Assembly (NCBI RefSeq): GCF_016522535.1
Contig: NZ_JAEHOI010000011.1
Span: forward strand, 186,001 to 250,000
Length of the DNA: 64,000 nt
Origin: Leucobacter edaphi
GTDB taxonomy: Bacteria > Actinomycetota > Actinomycetes > Actinomycetales > Microbacteriaceae
Direction: 5' to 3'
The first letter of the stretch is position 1, and every line of letters starts with the position of its first letter. The notes beneath the pieces are model-generated. The model was not told the DNA's origin, ran no database searches, and saw only the letters and a program-made list of their open reading frames with translations. Below are positions 53,647-62,112 of the stretch, piece after piece. The position numbers and the translations under genes are program-made.

Positions 53647-53794
53647 GCGCTGGTCCTCTCCGACTCGTGGGTGTGGGGATGAGACATGACGGTATTCTCT
53701 CGCAGTCGTGGTGCGAATGCCGTATTCGGACGACGATGTGCCGAATCCGACAGATTTGTTAGGGCGTTCGATCCGTTGTGCGGGCCGAACGCGG

Positions 53795-53823
53795 GGAGGC
53801 CCCGGGCACTGCCCGAGGCCTCC
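53795..53823 (-). terminator. Hairpin between substrate-binding protein and permease genes
   Basis: GGAGGCCCCGGGC pairs with GCCCGAGGCCTCC around ACT, with one mismatch. It starts 12 bp after the stop of the substrate-binding protein gene. Such hairpins often raise the level of binding protein relative to permeases by partial termination or 3' end protection. Confidence 0.6.
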
Positions 53824-53835
53824 TCGTGAGGGGTG

Positions 53836-55458
53836 TTACTGCTTGGTGATCTGGTAGTACAGCGGCACCGAGTTCCAGCCGAACTCGACGTTGCTGACCT
53901 GCTCACCGTAGCCGCCGTTGACGTTCTGGTACCAGAGCGGAATGGCGGGGAGGTCCTGCAGCAGGATCTCCTGCGCCTCCTGGTACTTCTTGTTCGCCGC
54001 GGCGGGATCGGTCAGGACCGTGCCCTCGGCAATGAGCTTGTCGAAGTCCTTGTTCGAGTAGTCGCCGTCGTTGGACGAGGCGTTCGTTGCGAACAACGGG
54101 CCGAGGAAGTTGTACAGACCCGGGTAGTCGGCCTGCCAGCCGGTGCGGAAGGCGGTCTTGATCGTGCGATCCGTGACCTCCTTGCGGACGACGTCGAACT
54201 TCGGGTAGGCCTTGCCGGACGCCTTGATACCGAGCGTCTTGGACATCTGGTTGGTCACCGCGTCGACCCACGCCTGGTGGCCGCCGTCGGAGTTGTAGGC
54301 GATCTCGAAGGTGCCGCTCCAGGGGCTGATCTTGTCGGCCTCGGCCCACAGCTGCTTAGCCTTCTCGGGGTTGTACTCGAGGACGTCAGCGCCCTTGAGC
54401 TTGTCCGACCAGCCGTCGATGACGGGCGAGGTGAAGTCGCTCGCCGGGGTGCGGGTGCCGTCGAAGATCTTCTCGGTGATCTGCTTGCGATCGAAGGACA
54501 TCGACAGCGCCTGGCGGCGGAGCTTGCCCTCCTCGCCCTTGAAGTGCTCGAGGCGCTCCGGGACCGTGAACGTCTGGTTGAGCGCGGCCGGCTGGTTGAT
54601 GGCGCGGTCGCCGAGGTCATCCTTGAAGTTCGAGAGCTGCGTCTCGGGGATCTGGTCGATCACGTCGACGTTGCCGCCCATGAGGTCGGTGTAGGAGGCG
54701 TCCTGCTGCGCGTAGAACTTGATGGTCAGGCCACCGTTCTTCGGCTTGCGGGGGCCGTTGTAGTCGGGGTTCGTGACGAGCTCGATCTGCTCGTCGTGCG
54801 CCCACGCGTCCTTGCCCTTGAGCATGTAGGGGCCGTTGCCGATCGGCGTCTCGCCCTGGACCTTCATGTCCTTGAGCCCGGCGTCGGGCAGCGGGTAGAA
54901 GGCCGAGTAGCCGAGGCGCAGCGGGAAGTCCGATGCCGCCTTGTTCAGCTTGACCGTGAAGGTGGTGTCGTCGACGACCTTGAGGCCGGGAAGCTCCTTG
55001 ACGCTCTTGTCGTAGCTGAAGCCGTCGATGTCCTCGAAGAAGTAGCTGCCGAGCTGGTTGTTCGCCGAGTCGGCGCCGTAGTTCCACGCCTTGACGAAGT
55101 TCTCGGCCTTGACCGGGGTGCCATCGGTGAACTTCGCGTCGTCGCGGATCTTGATGGTGTAGTTGATCGCGTCCTTGGTCTCGATCGACTTGGCGAGGTC
55201 GTTGTGCGGCGCACCCTTTGCGTCGTAGTAGACCAGGCCGGCGAAGATCTCGTCGAGGATCTTGCCGCCGCCAACCTCGTTGGTGTTGGTGGCGATCAGC
55301 GGGTTCTGGGGCTCAGAACCATTGGTGCTGATGATTGCGCTGGAGTCGCCCTTGGGCTCTTCCTTCTTGTCTCCTCCGGGCGACGAGCAGCCTGCAAGGG
55401 CCAGCGCGCCTGCGGCGGCGAGGGCAATGAACCCAACACCGATCCGTGATCGCTTCAC
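53836..55458 (-). CDS. Oligopeptide ABC transporter substrate-binding lipoprotein (SBP_bac_5)
   Basis: The 540-residue lipoprotein has lipobox LALAGC, then a short polar linker, and the SBP_bac_5 pattern starting with ISTNGSEPQNPLIATNTNE. The DDAKFTDGTPVKAENFVKAW and C-terminal LWYQNVNGGYG motifs are typical of OppA/DppA. It presents peptides to the downstream permeases. The GTG at 55458 has GGAGGA about 8 bases upstream; the longer frame to 55494 would place extra residues before the signal. No clear promoter could be assigned in the 256-bp region upstream, which is shared with the divergent CPBP gene. Confidence 0.93.
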   Translation of the reverse strand: MKRSRIGVGFIALAAAGALALAGCSSPGGDKKEEPKGDSSAIISTNGSEPQNPLIATNTNEVGGGKILDEIFAGLVYYDAKGAPHNDLAKSIETKDAINYTIKIRDDAKFTDGTPVKAENFVKAWNYGADSANNQLGSYFFEDIDGFSYDKSVKELPGLKVVDDTTFTVKLNKAASDFPLRLGYSAFYPLPDAGLKDMKVQGETPIGNGPYMLKGKDAWAHDEQIELVTNPDYNGPRKPKNGGLTIKFYAQQDASYTDLMGGNVDVIDQIPETQLSNFKDDLGDRAINQPAALNQTFTVPERLEHFKGEEGKLRRQALSMSFDRKQITEKIFDGTRTPASDFTSPVIDGWSDKLKGADVLEYNPEKAKQLWAEADKISPWSGTFEIAYNSDGGHQAWVDAVTNQMSKTLGIKASGKAYPKFDVVRKEVTDRTIKTAFRTGWQADYPGLYNFLGPLFATNASSNDGDYSNKDFDKLIAEGTVLTDPAAANKKYQEAQEILLQDLPAIPLWYQNVNGGYGEQVSNVEFGWNSVPLYYQITKQ

Positions 55459-55714
55459 GTTAACTCTCCTCCTGATAGTTCCCGCACGCGGCAACCCCGT
55501 CGCTGGAGCTGGCTTGAAAACGAATTCCGCGCGCGTGTGCAGAATGTGTACGCTCCCATCCTATCGACGTGCTGAAACCCGATTGAACGTTCAGCGACGA
55601 CGTGACTTCTTCGTAATGGATTCCTGTAGCGATCCACCAGTATTGTGGCCGACACGCAGGACCGGCTGTATGGATTCACTAGTTCCTGATGGGGTCCAGC
55701 GTTAGCCTTGAGCG

Positions 55715-56512
55715 GTGCAGGCCACCCCCTCAGACGTCAGAACCCGTCTCCGCTGGGAGATCGGGATCGTGCTCGCGCTGTCCTTCGGCGCGGCGGGCGT
55801 GCGCGGGATCGTGATCATCATCGACCGGCTCACGCTGCCTGAGGCGCTCGCCGAACAGACCGCGACGCTCAATACCTCGCTCGCGGATCGTTCCGGTTTC
55901 GATCTGACCTACCAGCTGCTCGGGATCCTCTTCGGGCTCGCGCCCGTGGCACTCGTGGCGTTCCTGCTGTGGCGGGCGCGCGCACCGCACCTCGGTGCCC
56001 TCGGGCTCGGACGCCCGCTGCACGGCGGCCGGCTCCGTGTGGGTCGCGAGGTGCTTGCCGGGGTGGGGCTCGCCGCGCTCATCGGCATCCCCGGGATCGC
56101 GTTCTACCTGATCACCAAGGCCATCGGTATCAATGTGACCGTCGTGCCCACCGATCTCGGCGCGTTCTGGTGGACGGTGCCGATCCTGATCCTTCGCGCG
56201 CTGCAGGCCGCGCTCGGTGAGGAGCTCGTGGTCGTCGCCTATCTCTTCGACCGGCTGCGCCGCCTCGGCGTCGGCCCCGTCGCGACGATCGTTTCGAGCG
56301 CGCTGCTGCGCGGCAGCTACCACCTCTACCAGGGCTTCGGCGGCTTCCTGGGCAATGTGGTGATGGGGCTCGTCTTCGGCTGGGCCTACCAGCGCTGGGG
56401 CCGCTCGACCCCGCTGATCGTGGCCCACTGGATCCTCGACATCGTGAGCTTCGTCGGTTATGGCCTCGCCGTGGCGCTCTGGCCCGCGCTGTTTGCCGCG
56501 CCGAACCCGTAG
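55715..56512 (+). CDS. CPBP-family intramembrane metalloprotease
   Basis: The 265-residue multi-helix membrane protein has the CPBP (Abi/CAAX-like) motifs: GEELVVVAYLFDRLRRLG (the glutamate pair of motif 1), then LLRGSYHLYQG (motif 2 histidine), GLVFGWAYQRWG, and IVAHWILDI (motif 4 histidine). Members are prenyl-protein or bacteriocin-related proteases; the substrate here is unknown. The GTG at 55715 gives a short cytoplasmic N-terminus. It lies alone between a peptide ABC operon and a convergent hypothetical gene. Confidence 0.85.
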   Translation: MQATPSDVRTRLRWEIGIVLALSFGAAGVRGIVIIIDRLTLPEALAEQTATLNTSLADRSGFDLTYQLLGILFGLAPVALVAFLLWRARAPHLGALGLGRPLHGGRLRVGREVLAGVGLAALIGIPGIAFYLITKAIGINVTVVPTDLGAFWWTVPILILRALQAALGEELVVVAYLFDRLRRLGVGPVATIVSSALLRGSYHLYQGFGGFLGNVVMGLVFGWAYQRWGRSTPLIVAHWILDIVSFVGYGLAVALWPALFAAPNP

Positions 56513-56560
56513 GGCAGTTCACCCGAGCACGTGAGTGCTCCGCCGCGGCGGAGCCTCCGG

Positions 56561-57265
56561 CTAGTCCGCCTTGATCGTTCCGACCCAGGCGTCCAGCAGG
56601 CCCCACACCTCGTCGTAGAGCTCGGGCGCCGCCGCGCAGCGCTTCGCCGGCCGCAGCAGCTCGAACTTGCCGCTCTCGAGCTTCTTCACGCCCCACTCCT
56701 GACGCATCGCGGCGCAGGAATCGGGGAAGGAGTTCAGGAGGTTCGACGACAGGATCAGATTCTGATTGTCCGGGATCGTGAAGCTCGTTGGGCCGAGCTT
56801 CTGCGAGAACTGCGAGGTCGCATTCCACGGCCCGATCCGCATCTCCGCCGTCGGCCCGACCTCCACCTTCGGCGGTGCGTTCGGATCAGGGGTCTCCGTC
56901 GTCGGCTGTTCCGAGGGCGTCGGCTCCTGCGTGGCGGTGGGGGTCGGCTGCGTGGTCGCTGTGGGCTGCGGCGTCTCGGCTTCCGACTGGTTCGCGCGCG
57001 CCAGACTCACCGTAATGATCGAGGCGACGATCGCGAGCACCGCGACCGCGCTGACCACGATCCACGGAATCGTGCGCGATTTCCGGTCGCCGCGGGCGGC
57101 CTGCGCATCCCGCTGTCCGACGCCGTCCCCGTCGCGCGGAGTGCGCGGCAGCTGGGCCGTTCGCACGCGCTCGGCCTGCTCGTGGGCGAGCCTTTCGCGC
57201 GCTGGAACGGGGCTCGGAGTGTCGTCCTGCGGGCCGAAAAGTTCCTCGAATGGATCACGGGTCAC
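56561..57265 (-). CDS. Membrane-anchored hypothetical protein with a T/P-rich linker
   Basis: The 234-residue protein has a cytoplasmic N-terminus of about 65 residues, one membrane helix (IPWIVVSAVAVLAIVASIIT, about 67-86), a Thr/Pro/Gln/Glu-rich spacer (92-132) and an extracytoplasmic globular domain (135-234) with two cysteines (SCAAMR, RCAAAP) that could form a disulfide. The layout suggests a surface-exposed or cell-wall-associated sensor or binding domain. I do not recognise the domain. It is convergent with the CPBP gene and follows the methyltransferase gene on the same strand at a distance. Confidence 0.7.
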   Translation of the reverse strand: MTRDPFEELFGPQDDTPSPVPARERLAHEQAERVRTAQLPRTPRDGDGVGQRDAQAARGDRKSRTIPWIVVSAVAVLAIVASIITVSLARANQSEAETPQPTATTQPTPTATQEPTPSEQPTTETPDPNAPPKVEVGPTAEMRIGPWNATSQFSQKLGPTSFTIPDNQNLILSSNLLNSFPDSCAAMRQEWGVKKLESGKFELLRPAKRCAAAPELYDEVWGLLDAWVGTIKAD

Positions 57266-57300
57266 GGGGTCAGCCTAGCGAAATGCCCTGGAATCGCCCG

Positions 57301-58218
57301 TCAAGCCGCCGGTTCGGCGGGGATCGCACGGTCCGCGACCGCCGCGATGTGGGCGATATCGGTGCCGCAGCAGCCGCCGAACGCGATCGCGGAGGGAGCC
57401 GTCGAGCGGAGCGCGAGGAGCCCCGCCGCGAACTCGGCCGGCGGATCCCCCGCACCCTCGTCGTCGGCCAGGGCGGCGTTCAGGCGGAACCCGACGATCC
57501 GGGCCAGTTCGGGCATTCCGGCGTGCTCGGCGAGCGCCTGGGCGGCCTCGCTCGGGTGCGCGCAGTTGAGGAGATAGCCCGACGCGTAGCCGTCCGTCTC
57601 GGCTTCCACGGCCCGGATGCCGTCCACGATCGTCGTGCCGTCGGCGAGCAGGCCATCCGGCCCGACGGTAAAGGAGACGAACGCCTCGATTCCGGCCGCC
57701 CGCGCCGCGCGCACCACACCGATTCCCTCGGCCGCGTCGAGCGTCGTCACCGAGGTGACGCGATCCGCACCGGCCTCCGCGAGCGCGGCGACCTGCGGGC
57801 CGTGGTAGTCGGCCGCCTCGGCCGCCGTCATGCGCTGCGAACGCTCGTACTCGTCGAACCGCGGGCCGACGCACCCGTTGACCGTCACCTCGCCGTCCTC
57901 CCACAGCGACTCCGCCGCGACGCGGACGAGCGCGACCGCGTCGGTGTTCACCTCCGCGAGGGCATCGGCGTCGTAGCCGAGCGCATCGCCCCACGCCGGG
58001 TTCGCGCGCCAGGTCGGCGTATCGAGCACAATGGGGATCTCCCGATCACGGGCAAGTTCGACAAAGGGGCGGTAGTACTCGCGCAGCGCCTCACGGCCCG
58101 CCGCGGTGCCGAGGAGCTCGAAGGCGGCGAACTCTCGCAGCTCCTGCCCGAGCCGATCCTCGAGCGCGGTCTCGATCCCGCCGTCCGTCAGCACCGTTCC
58201 CGTCACCTGCATCGTCAC
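57301..58218 (-). CDS. mmuM: Homocysteine S-methyltransferase
   Basis: The 305-residue protein has the TIM-barrel fold of zinc-dependent homocysteine methyltransferases, with TDGGIETALEDRLGQ at the N-terminus, NGCVGPR (first zinc cysteine) and GGCCGTDIAHIAAV (the C-C pair) at the C-terminus. It transfers a methyl group, probably from S-methylmethionine, to homocysteine. The GTG at 58218 has GGGAG 7 bases upstream; a close ATG at 58212 is possible. No methionine-pathway gene is adjacent. Confidence 0.88.
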   Translation of the reverse strand: MTMQVTGTVLTDGGIETALEDRLGQELREFAAFELLGTAAGREALREYYRPFVELARDREIPIVLDTPTWRANPAWGDALGYDADALAEVNTDAVALVRVAAESLWEDGEVTVNGCVGPRFDEYERSQRMTAAEAADYHGPQVAALAEAGADRVTSVTTLDAAEGIGVVRAARAAGIEAFVSFTVGPDGLLADGTTIVDGIRAVEAETDGYASGYLLNCAHPSEAAQALAEHAGMPELARIVGFRLNAALADDEGAGDPPAEFAAGLLALRSTAPSAIAFGGCCGTDIAHIAAVADRAIPAEPAA

Positions 58219-58337
58219 GTCCGCACTCCCTCGTTCAGGGCGTCTCCGCCGTCCACAGTCTTGCACACGGCCCGGCGGGGGCGCGTCGATAATCGGTCGA
58301 AGCCGGCCGTGAGCGGGCGCCCGAGCGGGCGGCCCGG

Positions 58338-58442
58338 CTCAGCGATCCAGCCCGGCTCAGCGATCCAGCGCGCTCAGCGATCCAGTCCGCTCAGCGATCC
58401 GGCCGGGCTCAGCGATCCAACGCGCTCAGCGATCCAGCGCCG
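58338..58442. repeat. 17-18-bp imperfect tandem repeat, six copies, overlapping a gene end
   Basis: CTCAGCGATCC begins at 58338, 58356, 58373, 58390, 58408 and 58425, with periods of 17 or 18 bp. The array starts in the intergenic region and its last unit reaches into the phosphotransferase coding end (stop at 58426). Each unit holds a GATC site, as in the 22-bp array at 2.6 kb. Confidence 0.85.
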
Positions 58443-59187
58443 CCCGGATCCCGGCGCGGCGCGCCTCGAAGTCGCGCACCCGCTCGTGATGCCGCTCCAT
58501 CACCCCCGAGTCGCGGAGCGCGAGGGTGCCGGGATCGCCGCGGCGGATCCCCTCCGACCAGCGGTGCGAGATGAGCGCCATGCGCTCGGAGACCGCGTCG
58601 AGCAGCTCCGCGGGGGAAACGTGCCCGTAGGCCTCTGCGGCGAGCGCGAGCCGCGGCGCCACCTCGTTCGCGGGGAAGTCGCGGTTGAGCGGCACACCCG
58701 TCCAGCACAGGAACGCAAGATCCTCGATGGGAAACCCCGGCCCGGCCCGATCCCAGTCGATCATTCCGGCGAACTCGCCGTCCGCCACGACCCAGTTGTA
58801 GAGACCGGGATCGTTGTGGCAGATGATCTGATCGGGGCCGAGGGGCTGCACTCCCTGACGCCACTCCAGCGTTCCCGGCCGGAAGCCGCGGACGGCATCG
58901 TGATACCGGCGCAGCCACGCGGCCGCACCGGAAAGCGCCTCGTCCGAGGCGGTTTCGGCGTCGGGGTCGAGCGTCTCGCCAGGGAGGAAGTCGAGCACCT
59001 CATCGCCCTCGGCATCGAAACCGTGCAGGCGCGGGATCCCGTCGAGCTCCGCCTCCGCGAGAAACTCGAGCAGTTCGTGTACCGCCGGCGTCCAGGGGCC
59101 GGTCGGCCGATGCACCCGGGTCTCCCCCGCAGCGCTCTGCCGCCGCCAGACGCCGCCCGATCCGCCGGGCAGATATTCGCTTTCCAC
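58426..59187 (-). CDS. APH-family phosphotransferase (aminoglycoside/choline kinase-like)
   Basis: The 253-residue kinase-fold protein has the Brenner catalytic loop as CHNDPGLYNWV (D followed by N) and the metal-binding MIDWDRAGPGF. The N-terminal lobe is short (about 75 residues before the hinge), as in small phosphotransferases of actinobacteria. The substrate is not inferable: APH-fold enzymes act on aminoglycosides, choline, homoserine or others. The C-terminal coding end lies in the 17-18-bp repeat array, so its last residues (ALDR) could vary with copy number. The next gene upstream is the alarmone synthetase. Confidence 0.85.
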   Translation of the reverse strand: MESEYLPGGSGGVWRRQSAAGETRVHRPTGPWTPAVHELLEFLAEAELDGIPRLHGFDAEGDEVLDFLPGETLDPDAETASDEALSGAAAWLRRYHDAVRGFRPGTLEWRQGVQPLGPDQIICHNDPGLYNWVVADGEFAGMIDWDRAGPGFPIEDLAFLCWTGVPLNRDFPANEVAPRLALAAEAYGHVSPAELLDAVSERMALISHRWSEGIRRGDPGTLALRDSGVMERHHERVRDFEARRAGIRAALDR

Positions 59188-59204
59188 GGTTCGACCCTAC
59201 GGGG

Positions 59205-59927
59205 TTAGATGCGCAGCGTGCGTCGGCGAACCTCGTTGAGCTGGATCGGCGCGGTCGTTGCCGGCGGTTCTCCGTGCAGCTGAACGTGCAGGCGCTCCAT
59301 CCGCTGGTCGAGCTCCGCGGCCGTCTCGGCGGCGCTCTTCAGCTCGCCGAGGAGGGTGCTCGGCACCTGGCGCGCATACTTGTAGTAGATCTTGTGCTCG
59401 AGGCTCGCCCAGAAATCCATGGCGATCGTGCGGAACTGCACCTCGACCGGCACCTCGACGGGCCCGGTGGACAGGTACACCGGGATCGAGATGATGACGT
59501 GCAGGCTCTTGTAGCCGTTGGGCTTCGGCTCCTTGATGTAGTCCTCGACCTCGAGGACCGTGATGTCGTCCTGCTGCGTGAGCAGGTCGAAGAGGCGGTA
59601 GACGTCTCGAATGAAGGAGCAGGTGACGCGGACGCCCGCGATGTCCTGCACGTTCGCTCTGATGACATCGAAATCGTTATCGATGCCGCGGCGCTCGAGT
59701 TTGTCCACGAGGCTGTCGACCGACTTCACCCGGCTCGAGAAGTGCTCGATCGGGTTGTACTCGTGCATGTGCAGGAACTCCTCGCGCAGGATCGCGAGCT
59801 TCGTCTCGACCTCCTGCATCGCGAAGCGGTATTCCAGCAGGAAACGCTGCATCTGGTCACCGAGGGTGCGCAATGCGCTCGCTGAGATCGTGATCTCGTC
59901 ATTCGGTTGGAGCGGTTCGGCGGTCAT
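59205..59927 (-). CDS. Small alarmone synthetase, RelQ/YjbM-type GTP pyrophosphokinase
   Basis: The 240-residue protein consists of a synthetase domain only, without the Rel hydrolase or TGS/ACT domains. Motifs include IEHFSSRVKSVDSL (substrate site), NVQDIAGVRVTCSFI, NGYKSLHVI (tyrosine that stacks on the acceptor), and EVQFRTIAMDFWASLEHKIYY. It makes (p)ppGpp from ATP and GDP/GTP. There is no partner gene of the toxin-antitoxin type next to it. It lies 18 bp upstream of the phosphotransferase gene, probably in one transcript. Confidence 0.93.
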   Translation of the reverse strand: MTAEPLQPNDEITISASALRTLGDQMQRFLLEYRFAMQEVETKLAILREEFLHMHEYNPIEHFSSRVKSVDSLVDKLERRGIDNDFDVIRANVQDIAGVRVTCSFIRDVYRLFDLLTQQDDITVLEVEDYIKEPKPNGYKSLHVIISIPVYLSTGPVEVPVEVQFRTIAMDFWASLEHKIYYKYARQVPSTLLGELKSAAETAAELDQRMERLHVQLHGEPPATTAPIQLNEVRRRTLRI

Positions 59928-60001
59928 GGGGCAAGGCTAACCGCGGGTCATCAGAACCCGCTGTGATCACGTGGCGCGGCGTAATCCGGGCGTCGGCCGG
60001 T

Positions 60002-60658
60002 CTAGCCGAGACCCGCGACGAGGTTGATCACGGTCGCGATGATTCCGGCCCCGAACAGGTAGGCGAGCAGCGTTTGCGCGATCACGATCCGGCGGATTCC
60101 GACGTCGGAGATGTTCGTGTCCGACACCTGGTACGTGAGTCCGAGGCCCACCGCGAAGTAGGCGAAGTCGGAGTAGCAGGGGTCGGTCTGCTCGTTGAAG
60201 TCGATGCCGCGGCGGGTGCCTCCGGAGCCGTCGTCCTCGAAGTAGACGCGGGCGTAGTGCAGCATGTAGTTCGTCTGGATCGCGAACCAGGAGGAGGCGA
60301 CGCTCACGATCGCGATGCCCGCGAGGACGACCGCTTGCAGCCCGTCCGCGTGGCGGGCCTCGATGATCACGATGAGTACCGCGGCGAGGCTCGCGACGCT
60401 GCCGACGACCGCGACGAAGCGGGCGATGCGGCGGCCCGGATCCTCGATCGTGGCGTGGGATCGCGTCGCGGCGCCGTCCATGCGCCAAACGGCCAGGAGG
60501 GTCAGCCCGGTGCTCACCGTGAGGAGAACGGCCCAGCCGATGAGGAGGCCAGCCGGCACGCCCAGCAGCGGAATGCCGATCGCGGCCCCGATGATCCCGG
60601 CGAGGGCAGCGGCGACCCTCCGCCAGCGCGCCCGCGTCCGTACCGTTGCCTTATCCAT
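60002..60658 (-). CDS. DUF1345 membrane protein
   Basis: The 218-residue, about five-helix membrane protein has the DUF1345 hallmark sequence near residues 130-175 (NYMLHYARVYF, then YSDFAYFAVGLGLTYQVSDT). Its function is unknown in any organism I can name. The gene is transcribed in the same direction as the alarmone synthetase, but there is a 75-bp gap. Confidence 0.88.
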   Translation of the reverse strand: MDKATVRTRARWRRVAAALAGIIGAAIGIPLLGVPAGLLIGWAVLLTVSTGLTLLAVWRMDGAATRSHATIEDPGRRIARFVAVVGSVASLAAVLIVIIEARHADGLQAVVLAGIAIVSVASSWFAIQTNYMLHYARVYFEDDGSGGTRRGIDFNEQTDPCYSDFAYFAVGLGLTYQVSDTNISDVGIRRIVIAQTLLAYLFGAGIIATVINLVAGLG

Positions 60659-60773
60659 GGGCGAATGCTATCCGATGCGGTGCGGCTCCCAGCACCGGGC
60701 GGCCCGGGAACGCCGGGTGACGCCGGGATCAGGGGTTTGGCCAGGCGTCGACGGGCAGTGGTTCGGTCTCCCC

Positions 60774-61022
60774 TCACGCACCGCCGTGCTCGGCGCGGAA
60801 CACGTGCACGAGCGCCTGCGCGTGCCCGTGCCCCATGCCCTGCTCCTTGAGCCAGGCGACCTGCTCCATGTGCTTCCGCCCCGCCTGCGGCTGAAGGGCG
60901 GCGATCCACTCCTCGATCGTTCGGCCGTACTTCGCTTCGATGAACGGGAAGTAGGACTTCGGCCCTCGCAGCGGGTCTCTGGGATTCGCGTCGGACGCCG
61001 ACGCCACCTTCTGATCGGTCAC
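60774..61022 (-). CDS. DUF4287 domain protein, 82 aa
   Basis: The 82-residue protein is a single DUF4287 domain with SYFPFIEAKYGRTIEEW near residue 23 and HMEQVAWLKEQGMGHGHAQALV near residue 50. The family is widespread, with no known function. The GTG at 61022 has GGGAG 6 bases upstream; an ATG at 61067 would add 15 residues. It is divergent from the DUF3060 lipoprotein gene, with a 260-bp gap in which I see no gene. Confidence 0.8.
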   Translation of the reverse strand: MTDQKVASASDANPRDPLRGPKSYFPFIEAKYGRTIEEWIAALQPQAGRKHMEQVAWLKEQGMGHGHAQALVHVFRAEHGGA

Positions 61023-61282
61023 GGTTCGCTCCCTCGCTTCGCCCGCCAGCCATTCCGACCCCGTCATTCTGATCCCCCGTGCCGCTTCCGGCAAGCGCAG
61101 ATGCAGAATCGGGTATGGCCGGCCGTCGCCATTCCTGGCAGGCCTGTGGGTGGGGCTCGGGCCGGGTGTCCAGCAGGCAAGCCCCAGCGCGTGTCCGCGC
61201 ATCAGCGACGTTGCGCGCGATTCCGAGTCCAAATTCCGAGGAGCGCCTGGAGGCTCCGTCGCCTCGCACGTAGGCTGAGGGC

Positions 61283-61999
61283 ATGACCGGACACCTCTCG
61301 CATCGGCCCACCCCCTCGATTTCGACCCCGCTGACCCGAGCGGTGCGCGGCATCAGCGCCCTCGCCGTCGCGTCGGCGGCACTGCTTCTGATCTCCGGCT
61401 GCGCGGTCGGCGGGGGCCAGGCGGACGGCCAGGGAGCCGGGTCGGGCGCGGGATCGGGCTCCGGATCCGGGGCGGGTTCTGGAGCGGGCGCGAACACGCT
61501 CGGAACCGAGGGCGGATCCTGCACGTCCGGCGAGAACGTGACGATCGCCGGCGAGGGCGCAGCGGTCGCCCTGGTCGGGGAGTGCGGAACGGTCGAGATC
61601 TCGGGAAACAAGGTCAACGCGAATATCGAGTCGGCAAAATCCGTCGTGATCACCGGCAACGAGGTGACGGCGCTCGGGGACGAGTGGGGTTCGGCCGAGG
61701 TGAACGGATCGCAGAACACCGTGAATCTCTCGGATCTTGCCCTCCTGAAGATCTCCGGCAGCGGCGCGAAGGCGATCATCTCGGACGATCTCGGGCAGGC
61801 CGAGATCGACGGCGAGGGCGCGATCCTCAACGGCGAAGATGCGAAGAGTGTGCGCATCAGCGGCAACGGGGCGAACGTGACCCTCACCGGATCGCTCGCC
61901 GCACTCGAGGTCACGGGCTCGAACAACGCGGTCGCGTGGGCGACCGGGGTCGCGGCCCCGCAGCCGGCCCCGGGCTCCGGAAACACCTTCCGCCACTGA
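61283..61999 (+). CDS. DUF3060 lipoprotein
   Basis: The 238-residue secreted lipoprotein has a signal peptide ending in LISGC, a Gly/Ser-rich spacer (GAGSGSGSGAGSGAGAN) and a parallel-beta-like DUF3060 domain from about residue 75 to 225. Strand repeats (VEISGNKVNANIES, VVITGNEVTALG, VRISGNGANVTLTG) recur with a period of about 18-22 residues. The repetitive strand layout is typical of the family. Function unknown; it lies on the cell surface. Confidence 0.85.
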   Translation: MTGHLSHRPTPSISTPLTRAVRGISALAVASAALLLISGCAVGGGQADGQGAGSGAGSGSGSGAGSGAGANTLGTEGGSCTSGENVTIAGEGAAVALVGECGTVEISGNKVNANIESAKSVVITGNEVTALGDEWGSAEVNGSQNTVNLSDLALLKISGSGAKAIISDDLGQAEIDGEGAILNGEDAKSVRISGNGANVTLTGSLAALEVTGSNNAVAWATGVAAPQPAPGSGNTFRH

Positions 62000-62112
62000 T
62001 CAGGCCGCTGAGACGGGTGGAGCACCGCGCCCTGACGCCGTGAGCTGGTCGCGGCGACGGCTCCCGCCGAGCCGAGTGGACACCGATCCCCTCGAACTGC
62101 TGTACTGGCCTG

